Below the pieces are notes generated by a model that made no database searches, was not told the DNA's origin, and saw only the letters and a list, made by a program, of their open reading frames with translations. The position numbers and the translations under genes were made by a program. Shown here piece after piece: positions 7,367 to 12,952 of a stretch of DNA of 17,388 nucleotides. This stretch comes from JAZNOL01 sp045580815 (GTDB lineage: Bacteria; Bacillota; Clostridia; RUG12999). How positions within the stretch are numbered: position 1 is the first letter of the stretch; each line of letters opens with the position of its first letter. The stretch lies in the NCBI GenBank assembly GCA_045580815.1, contig JAZNOL010000083.1, positions 1 through 17,388 on the forward strand, in the 5' to 3' direction.

Positions 7367-8482
7367 ATGATAGCAGAAAATTGGGGAATAAAAAAGAATT
7401 TCGGGTTTGGATGTATGCGTCTGCCCATGAACGGTGATGAGGTTGATTTTGAAGAATTTTCAAAAATGATTGACACGTTTTTAGAAAATGGGTTTAATTA
7501 TTTTGATACTGCACACGGCTATCTGGAGGGGAAGAGTGAAACAGCAATTAAAAAATGTCTTGCATCACGTTATCCCAGAGAAAGTTATATTCTGACCAAC
7601 AAGCTTACCGGTCCGTATTTTAACAAAAACGAAGATATACGTCCGTTTTTTGAAAGTCAGCTTGACGCTTGCGGCGTAGAATATTTTGACTGGTATCTGA
7701 TGCATTGTCAGGACAGAGAAATCTTTGAAAAATTCAAAAAATGCCGTGCATATGAAACAGCTTTTGAATTGAAAAACGAGGGCAAAGTGAAACACGTTGG
7801 AATTTCGTTCCACGACAAAGCAGAGATTCTCGAAAAAATTTTAACCGAGTATCCGCAGATAGAAGCTGTTCAGATTCAGTTCAACTATGCGGACTATGAC
7901 GATGTTTCGGTTGAAGGTCGCAAGGTTTATGAAGTTTGCAGAAAGTTTGAAAAACCGATTATAGTTATGGAACCGGTCAAAGGCGGCACGCTTGTTAATC
8001 TCCCCGAAAAAGCCCAAAAGGTTTTTGATGATTTGGGCGGCGGAAGCAACGCAAGCTACGCAATTCGTTTTGCGGCAGGTTTTGAAGGCATTTTTATGGT
8101 GCTTTCGGGCATGGGCAACATGGAAATGATGAACGACAACATCAGCTATATGAAAGATTTTAAACCTCTTGACGAAAAAGAAATGCAGGCAGTGTGGGAG
8201 GTTTGCAGAATTTTTAAATCTCAGGATTTGATTCCCTGTACTGCGTGCAGATACTGCGAAGAGGGATGTCCGCAGAATATTCCGATTCCGGATTTATTTT
8301 CCTGTCTTAACGGCAAACGTACTTTGCCAAGCTGGAATCAGAATGTTTATTACAGCGTTCATACAACAGACAGAGGGAAGGCATCTTCCTGCATAGAATG
8401 CGGAAAATGCGAAAAAATATGTCCTCAGCATCTTGAAATACGCAATCTTCTTAAAGAAGTAGCAAAAGAATTTGAAAAATAA
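7367..8482 (+). CDS. Aldo/keto reductase with two C-terminal 4Fe-4S motifs
   Basis: A 371-residue oxidoreductase of the aldo/keto reductase family fused to a ferredoxin-like tail, a common clostridial arrangement. The TIM-barrel part has the catalytic set D47, Y52, K79 and H113 (FDTAHGY, TNKL, LMHC). The tail has two CxxCxxCxxxCP motifs: C291, C294, C297, C301 and C342, C345, C348, C352. It is cytoplasmic, with no signal peptide. The iron-sulphur clusters suggest electron transfer with ferredoxin or flavin partners as well as, or instead of, NADPH; the substrate is unknown. GGAGG lies just before the ATG, over the end of the SLH gene three bases away, so it may be co-transcribed with the surface genes though the function looks unrelated. 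Confidence 0.9.
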   Translation: MIAENWGIKKNFGFGCMRLPMNGDEVDFEEFSKMIDTFLENGFNYFDTAHGYLEGKSETAIKKCLASRYPRESYILTNKLTGPYFNKNEDIRPFFESQLDACGVEYFDWYLMHCQDREIFEKFKKCRAYETAFELKNEGKVKHVGISFHDKAEILEKILTEYPQIEAVQIQFNYADYDDVSVEGRKVYEVCRKFEKPIIVMEPVKGGTLVNLPEKAQKVFDDLGGGSNASYAIRFAAGFEGIFMVLSGMGNMEMMNDNISYMKDFKPLDEKEMQAVWEVCRIFKSQDLIPCTACRYCEEGCPQNIPIPDLFSCLNGKRTLPSWNQNVYYSVHTTDRGKASSCIECGKCEKICPQHLEIRNLLKEVAKEFEK

Positions 8483-8530
8483 TCATAGTGAATAAAATTG
8501 CATAAACTATAATGTAAAGGAGGCAGATTT

Positions 8531-9109
8531 ATGAATATTTGTATTTACGGAGCTTCAAGTGAAACAATTGATAAAATATTTATCGACACAGCATACTCAC
8601 TTGCGGCAGAATCGGCAAAAAGAGGGCACACCTTAGTTTACGGTGGCGGTGGCAACGGTGTTATGGGTGCAAGTGCCCGTGGTGCTTATGACAGCGACGG
8701 AAAAATAATCGGCGTTGCACCTTCGTTTTTTAAGGTTGACGGCGTGCTTTTTGAACATTGCACCGAGTTTATTTATACTGACACAATGAGAGAACGCAAA
8801 AAAATTCTGGAAGACCGTTCCGATGCTTTTGTTGTTGCACCGGGCGGCATAGGTACATTTGACGAGTTTTTTGAAATTCTCACTTTGAAACAGCTTGAAC
8901 GGCACAACAAGCCTATTGTTATTTTCAACGTTGACGGATATTACGACCGTATGCTTGAAATGCTCAAAAAAACAACTGAAGAAAACTTCATGAAACCAAA
9001 AAGTTTAGAGCTTTTTGAATGCTTTGACAATGTTGCGGCAGTCCTTGATTATATTGAAAATTATGACGAAAAACCTATTGATATAAGAGAACTTAAAGAC
9101 ATCGGATAA
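8531..9109 (+). CDS. LOG-family nucleoside 5'-monophosphate phosphoribohydrolase
   Basis: A 192-residue cytoplasmic Rossmann-fold protein of the LOG (lonely guy) family, which removes ribose 5-phosphate from N6-substituted or plain AMP-type nucleotides. It shows the family marks YGGGGNGVMG (37-46), the MRERK segment (86-90) and PGGIGTFDE (104-112), which includes the catalytic glutamate at E112. The length matches bacterial members. In non-plant-associated bacteria the in vivo substrate is uncertain, and old annotations such as lysine decarboxylase are wrong for this fold. AAAGGAGG precedes the ATG. The gap of 48 bases from the reductase gene holds no convincing promoter or terminator. Confidence 0.9.
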   Translation: MNICIYGASSETIDKIFIDTAYSLAAESAKRGHTLVYGGGGNGVMGASARGAYDSDGKIIGVAPSFFKVDGVLFEHCTEFIYTDTMRERKKILEDRSDAFVVAPGGIGTFDEFFEILTLKQLERHNKPIVIFNVDGYYDRMLEMLKKTTEENFMKPKSLELFECFDNVAAVLDYIENYDEKPIDIRELKDIG

Positions 9110-9123
9110 AGGAAGTAAAAATT

Positions 9124-9828
9124 ATGTTTACTCATACCTACGAAACTCGCTACGGCGATTATAAAGACTATGAAACAATAAAACCGGGAACAGTTTTAGA
9201 TATTATTCAGGACGTTTCAACAAGAGATTCTGCGCGGTGTGGCTACGGAATTGAAGAATTGCGGGAGTTAAAAATGGCATGGCTTTTGCAGGGGATAAAC
9301 GTGCATTTTGAAAAAACTGTCAGAATATCTGATGGTATTGAGGTATGCACAGCGGTAAAAAGCATTAAAGGTGCAACATCCGAGAGAGGTTGCATTTTAA
9401 AACAAAACGGCGAAGCGGTGGCAAAATCCATTGCCAACTGGTTTATTTTTGATACAGAAAAACAGCGTGTTCGAAAGATTCCTGCAGAAATGGCAGTGGT
9501 ATATGAAATTCATGATTTTAAAGATGATTTTTTTGAGTTTGTAAAACCGGATATCTGCGAAATAGAAACGCCGGAATATACTGTGCGTGTTTCAAACAAG
9601 GATATTGATACAAACAAACATCTTAACAACCAAAAGGGTGCGGACATTTTAATGGACGCACTACCTTTTGATTTTGATTTCAACGATATAAAACTGCTGT
9701 ATAAAAAACCGGCATTTTTGGGCGATGAGCTTGAAGTATGCATAAAACCCATCGAAAACGGATTTTATGTACATACACAAACAAAAGAAAAAGAAATCTG
9801 CGTTGCAGGAACCTTTGAAAAACTTTGA
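9124..9828 (+). CDS. Acyl-ACP thioesterase (FatA/FatB-like)
   Basis: A 234-residue double-hotdog enzyme that hydrolyses acyl-acyl carrier protein to release free fatty acids. The N-terminal hotdog has the family stretch around MAWLLQGINVHFEKTV (51-66). The second hotdog contains NKDIDTNKHLNN (158-169), with D162, N164 and H166 in the Asp-Asn-His arrangement of acyl-ACP thioesterases. Length is typical of the bacterial family. It is cytoplasmic. The ATG follows GGAAG by eight bases and lies 14 bases after the LOG gene, so the two are co-transcribed; a functional link is not apparent. Confidence 0.88.
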   Translation: MFTHTYETRYGDYKDYETIKPGTVLDIIQDVSTRDSARCGYGIEELRELKMAWLLQGINVHFEKTVRISDGIEVCTAVKSIKGATSERGCILKQNGEAVAKSIANWFIFDTEKQRVRKIPAEMAVVYEIHDFKDDFFEFVKPDICEIETPEYTVRVSNKDIDTNKHLNNQKGADILMDALPFDFDFNDIKLLYKKPAFLGDELEVCIKPIENGFYVHTQTKEKEICVAGTFEKL

Positions 9829-9846
9829 TAAAAAGGGGAGAGCGTT

Positions 9847-11706
9847 GTGGTTTTGTTTGAGAAAAACGGTTACAGCATAAATTTTGATGAAAAAACAGCC
9901 TCGGCAAGGTTTTCAAACGCAGGCGGTATTTCTTTTGGACAGGTACCGTCAAGTTTTGTTGCCAAAAATATTAAAACCGATGAAAACGGCTTTGTTTTTA
10001 CCGTCGATTGCAATAACGTAGTTTTAAATTGCAGATATGAAATCTGCACCGATGAAACAGGCACATATTTTAACTTGGATATTCAATCGGACAGTAAATT
10101 TGACGGCATGGTGCGTTATCCAAGCGGATTTAAAACAACAAAAGGCGACAGAATTATTGAGCCTTACTGTGAAGGAATAGCCTTTAATGCCGAAGATACT
10201 GTGCCAATTCCTGAAGAAAATCCGCTTTTCGGCGGCTCGTGGAATTCTATGAGCTTCTGGACTTTGGCAAACGGGAGCAACTGGATAATGATGGCGGTTG
10301 AAACAAACGCCGATGCGTATTTTATCTTTGAGAAAAACAGCGACGGTCTTTATTGCCCTTGTGTGCAATGGCAGGATGAAATGGGTGCGTGGGGATATAT
10401 TCGAACAATCCGGTTTTATATAGGAAACGGCAATCCTGTAACCGGATGCGCAAAAACATACCGCAAAATGATGGTTTCAACCGGCAAGTTCAAAACTCTT
10501 GCCGATAAGGCAAAAGATGTTCCGGCAATAGACGGTGCAATCGGCAGTGCTATTGTGTGGTTATGGAACGACGATGCTATGAGCAAACTTTACGATGCAA
10601 ACGTTACATACACAAAACCGTCAGAATATCAGTATGCCCTGCGCAGAAAGATTGCTGATGATATGAAAAACAGCGGTATGGACGATGTTCTGTGGTCAAT
10701 TTTTGATGAGAATGTGGACAAAGAAACCGTAGAATATATAAAATTCCTTGGCTATACAACAAGTATGTATCAGATTTATACAGATGTAATGCCAAAAGAC
10801 AGTGTGGAGATGTTCCCTGAGCCGAGAGTTGCGAGAAACAAAAAACGCCTTGAATACTGGCCGGACGGTCTTATGATTACAAAGGAGGGCGAGCCGTTTC
10901 CAGCATGGGAGCTTACCGGTAAGGACGGAAAACGGCATATTCAGCACAGAATGTGCGATGCTGTAGCTCTTGACTGGATTGAAAAAGCAATTCCGGAAGA
11001 GATTACCATAAACGGCATAGAGGGTGTGTTAATGGATGTTTGCTGGTGCTGCACCCTTGAATGCAGAAGCAAGGTACATCCTCAGTCACGCCGTCAGGCA
11101 ATTGCAAATAAACAGAAAATATTTGAACGTATGAAAGAGATGGGGATTGTCCGCGGAACAGAAAACGGTCATGAAGACAGCGTTTGTTGTTGTGAATATA
11201 ACGAGGGTATGATGAGTCCATCGGTTTTTCGCAGTGATGAGGCAGGCAGGCGGATGACCCATGTTTATGACGAAGCAAACACGGATGGAAAAATCCTTAA
11301 ATATATGCTGAATCCCTGTTACCGTGTGCCATTGTGGGAGCTTGTGTATCACGATTGTCAGGCGGCACATTGGTATTGGGGAGATTCAAGTAACAGTATG
11401 CCGAAACTTGCACCTCTTCGTGATGCTTTTGATGTACTTTATGCAACAGCACCTCTTTACAGTTTTAATGTGTCAAGCTGGAACAATCTTAAAAATGTAA
11501 TAGTTGATTCTTACAGAAGAACTGTTCCCGGTGCACGGAAATTGCGTTATGCCGAAATGGTTTCTTTTGAATATTTAACCAACGATATGCAGGTGCAGAA
11601 AACCGTGTTTGATGACGGAACAGAAATTGTAGCAAATTTCGGTGAAAACGAATTTGTTTATAACGAGACAGTACTTGAAAAATGGAATATTTGCAGAAAC
11701 AAATGA
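9847..11706 (+). CDS. Cytoplasmic glycoside-hydrolase-like protein
   Basis: A 619-residue protein starting at GTG, with AAGGGGAGAG placed suitably upstream. It has a beta-rich N-terminal part (about 1-215), then a probable TIM-barrel (about 230-560) and a short beta C-terminus. The layout and the segments VLWSIFDENV (281-290), GVLMDVCW (393-400), GTENGHED (437-444) and YHDCQAAHWYWGDSSN (501-516) recall the GH101/GH129/DUF5696 group, which includes alpha-N-acetylgalactosaminidases. D397 would be a nucleophile candidate and E439 an acid/base candidate; both are inferred from position only. There is no signal peptide, so any substrate would be taken up or intracellular. Cysteines cluster near the candidate active site (C399, C401, C402, C406, C447-449). 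Family placement is moderate. Confidence 0.6.
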   Translation: MVLFEKNGYSINFDEKTASARFSNAGGISFGQVPSSFVAKNIKTDENGFVFTVDCNNVVLNCRYEICTDETGTYFNLDIQSDSKFDGMVRYPSGFKTTKGDRIIEPYCEGIAFNAEDTVPIPEENPLFGGSWNSMSFWTLANGSNWIMMAVETNADAYFIFEKNSDGLYCPCVQWQDEMGAWGYIRTIRFYIGNGNPVTGCAKTYRKMMVSTGKFKTLADKAKDVPAIDGAIGSAIVWLWNDDAMSKLYDANVTYTKPSEYQYALRRKIADDMKNSGMDDVLWSIFDENVDKETVEYIKFLGYTTSMYQIYTDVMPKDSVEMFPEPRVARNKKRLEYWPDGLMITKEGEPFPAWELTGKDGKRHIQHRMCDAVALDWIEKAIPEEITINGIEGVLMDVCWCCTLECRSKVHPQSRRQAIANKQKIFERMKEMGIVRGTENGHEDSVCCCEYNEGMMSPSVFRSDEAGRRMTHVYDEANTDGKILKYMLNPCYRVPLWELVYHDCQAAHWYWGDSSNSMPKLAPLRDAFDVLYATAPLYSFNVSSWNNLKNVIVDSYRRTVPGARKLRYAEMVSFEYLTNDMQVQKTVFDDGTEIVANFGENEFVYNETVLEKWNICRNK

Positions 11707-11746
11707 CGATAGACATAATGTGGATTAAATAGGTTAAAATCGTAAG

Positions 11747-11775
11747 TTGACAAATTGTTGTATTTAATATACAAT
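11747..11775 (+). promoter_or_regulatory. Sigma-A-type promoter of the former dus gene
   Basis: TTGACA (11747-11752), 17 bases, TACAAT (11770-11775). It now drives the dus-azlC scar and azlD. The remaining leader is about 25 bases before the ATG at 11808. Confidence 0.8.
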
Positions 11776-11807
11776 GGGTAAAGAACATTTTACAGGATTG
11801 AAGTTTT

Positions 11808-12158
11808 ATGAAATTATACTATGCACCTCTTGAGGGGATAACTACATATATTTACAGAAACACTCATGCACAGGTCTTTGGTGGTGTGGATGCGTATTTT
11901 GCCGGCATCGGTTGTTTCGGCACTCGGTATAGCAATTTACGGGATGTTTGTAGCAATTGTAATTCCACAGACAAAAAAAGCAGAGCAACTGCGTTTTGTG
12001 TGCTCCTTGCAATTGCACTCAGCTGTGCATTTAAATATGTTCCGCTACTTTCGAAAGTGCCAAGCGGATTTGTTATAATTATTTGTGCAATACTGGCGAG
12101 TGCTTTGTTTGCGGTTTTGTCACCGGTGCGTGTGAGTGAGGAGGGTGACAATGAATAA
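11808..12158 (+). pseudogene. Deletion scar: dus 5' end joined to azlC 3' end, open as one chimeric frame
   Basis: An open frame of 116 codons built from two broken genes. Codons 1-32 (MKLYYAPLEGITTYIYRNTH and the following AQVFGGVDAYFA) are the start of a tRNA-dihydrouridine synthase, normally about 320 residues. After about base 11901 the DNA is azlC-like, but this frame reads it out of phase for about 32 codons. From about base 12000 it reads azlC in phase to the end (LLAIALSCAFKYVPLL, then PSGFVIIICAILASALFAVL). AGGA at 11794-11797 lies ten bases before the ATG, so a product may be made: a Dus stub, a nonsense linker and the last one or two AzlC helices. No Dus or AzlC activity is expected. 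The stop overlaps azlD by eight bases. Confidence 0.8.
11896..12158 (+). pseudogene. azlC remnant, 5'-truncated and frameshifted
   Basis: AzlC is the large subunit of the AzlCD branched-chain amino acid exporter, usually about 230 residues. Here only about 85 codons remain. The first 35 are read in one frame (ILPASVVSALGIAIYGMFVA, then IVIPQTKKAEQLRFV) and the rest (LLAIALSCAFKYVPLLSKVP onward) in another. The shift is near 11995-12003, and adding one base after 12000 would restore a continuous protein. The 5' two thirds are missing, replaced by the dus start. Normal azlCD order and overlap with azlD are kept at the 3' end. Confidence 0.8.
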
Positions 12159-12447
12159 TTTTGTGTTTTTTATGTATCTTGCTGTTGCGGCAGGTATTAC
12201 ATATCTTATCAGAATGTTGCCGTTGGTGCTGGTAAAGAAAAAAATAAAAAACAAATTTCTTCTGTCATTTTTGTACTATATTCCGTATGCTGTGCTTGCG
12301 GTAATGACAATACCGGCAATTTTTTATTCTACCTCTTCGGCAGTTTCGGCATCTTTGGGATTTGCAGCAGCAGTTGTGCTGGCGTATTTTGAAAAAAGTT
12401 TGCTGACTGTTGCTGGTGTATCTTGCGCAGTGGTTTTTGTTGCATAA
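12151..12447 (+). CDS. azlD: AzlD-like branched-chain amino acid transport protein
   Basis: A 98-residue membrane protein with three to four hydrophobic helices, matching the AzlD family: TYLIRMLPLVLV near residues 17-28, and YYIPYAVLAVMTIP followed by AIFYST in the middle. AzlD works as the small partner of AzlC in exporting branched-chain amino acids and their analogues. GAGGAGG at 12139-12145 favours the ATG at 12151 over an in-frame GTG 15 bases upstream. The start overlaps the end of the azlC remnant. The frame is intact, but its partner gene next door is destroyed, so the product is probably non-functional unless another AzlC exists elsewhere. Confidence 0.85.
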   Translation: MNNFVFFMYLAVAAGITYLIRMLPLVLVKKKIKNKFLLSFLYYIPYAVLAVMTIPAIFYSTSSAVSASLGFAAAVVLAYFEKSLLTVAGVSCAVVFVA

Positions 12448-12497
12448 GCTGTGATTAAATTTATTGCATAATTGAGATTATAGGTTTATAACAAATA

Positions 12498-12527
12498 AAA
12501 AAACCAATCCTTTAGGATTGGTTTTTT
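12498..12527. terminator. Bidirectional terminator between azlD and tRNA(CAT)
   Basis: A perfect 13-bp stem (AAAAAACCAATCC at 12498-12510, GGATTGGTTTTTT at 12515-12527) with a 4-nt loop. Both strands have a T run on the 3' arm. On the minus strand it follows the tRNA 3' end directly and shares its last base with the encoded CCA; on the plus strand it closes the azlD transcript. Confidence 0.9.
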
Positions 12528-12603
12528 GGTGGATCTTCAGGGACTCGAACCCCGGACCGACCGGTTATGAGCCGGTTGCTCTAACCAACTGAGCTAAAGA
12601 TCC
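12527..12603 (-). tRNA. tRNA with CAT anticodon (Ile2-lysidine or elongator Met)
   Basis: A complete 77-nt cloverleaf including an encoded CCA. The acceptor arms GGATCTT and AAGATCC pair, the D arm is AGCTCAGTTGGTTAGAGC, the anticodon stem pairs CCGG with CCGG around the loop CTCATAA, and the T loop contains GGTTCGAGTCC. The anticodon is CAT. The acceptor and anticodon sequence (GGCTCATAACC) resembles the minor isoleucine tRNA, whose C34 is changed to lysidine by TilS, more than elongator methionine as I recall them. It is not an initiator tRNA: position 1 pairs, and the anticodon stem lacks the three G-C run. Confidence 0.93.
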
Positions 12604-12622
12604 GTGTTTAACAACAGGTGAT

Positions 12623-12651
12623 ATTATATCACATTTTTTAAAGTTTGTCAA
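12623..12651 (-). promoter_or_regulatory. Promoter of the CAT-anticodon tRNA
   Basis: On the minus strand, TTGACA (12646-12651), 17 bases and TATAAT (12623-12628), with TG one base before the -10 (extended -10). A full consensus match on both hexamers, giving a predicted start about 13 bases before the tRNA. Confidence 0.9.
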
Positions 12652-12733
12652 TACTTTTTTTCTGTTTTTTTAAATTTTTTGCAATAATAGAAAGCATTTT
12701 TACAAAAATGTTAAATAAATTTGCAAAAAAGCC

Positions 12734-12762
12734 TTGACTATAATTGAATTTTATGGTATAAT
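12734..12762 (+). promoter_or_regulatory. Promoter of tRNA-Leu
   Basis: TTGACT (12734-12739), 17 bases, TATAAT (12757-12762). It is divergent from the other tRNA promoter, with about 80 bases between their -35 elements, and starts transcription about 25 bases before the tRNA. Confidence 0.9.
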
Positions 12763-12794
12763 ATTCAGGTAGTTTGGTTAGGTCAATAAAATAT

Positions 12795-12881
12795 GCAGGT
12801 ATGGCGGAATTGGCAGACGCGCATGGTTCAGGTCCATGTGAAAGCAATTTCATGCAGGTTCAAGTCCTGTTACCTGCACCA
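12795..12881 (+). tRNA. tRNA-Leu (CAG)
   Basis: An 87-nt class II tRNA with an encoded CCA. The acceptor arms GCAGGT and ACCTGC pair, the anticodon stem CATGG/CCATG encloses the loop TTCAGGT with anticodon CAG, a long variable arm follows as expected for leucine, and the T loop is GGTTCAAGTCC. Discriminator base is A. Confidence 0.95.
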
Positions 12882-12914
12882 AAAAGACAGATTTCGCTTG
12901 AAATCTGTCTTTTT
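12881..12914 (+). terminator. Terminator after tRNA-Leu
   Basis: A perfect 15-bp stem (AAAAAGACAGATTTC at 12881-12895, GAAATCTGTCTTTTT at 12900-12914) with loop GCTT, ending in six Ts. It begins at the last base of the tRNA and should stop most transcripts before the gene at 12953. Confidence 0.9.
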
Positions 12915-12952
12915 TGATAAAAACAACAATGTCGGAGGTGTAGTAAGTAGTA

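Noticed and set aside
8472..8530. TATAAT at 8508-8513 before the LOG gene as a promoter
   Set aside because: No -35 element at a workable distance (TTGAAA is 30 bases away), and transcription would begin inside the SD sequence.
11866..12078. Separate 70-codon gene inside the dus-azlC region
   Set aside because: It is the out-of-phase azlC reading followed by nonsense after the frameshift, not an independent gene.
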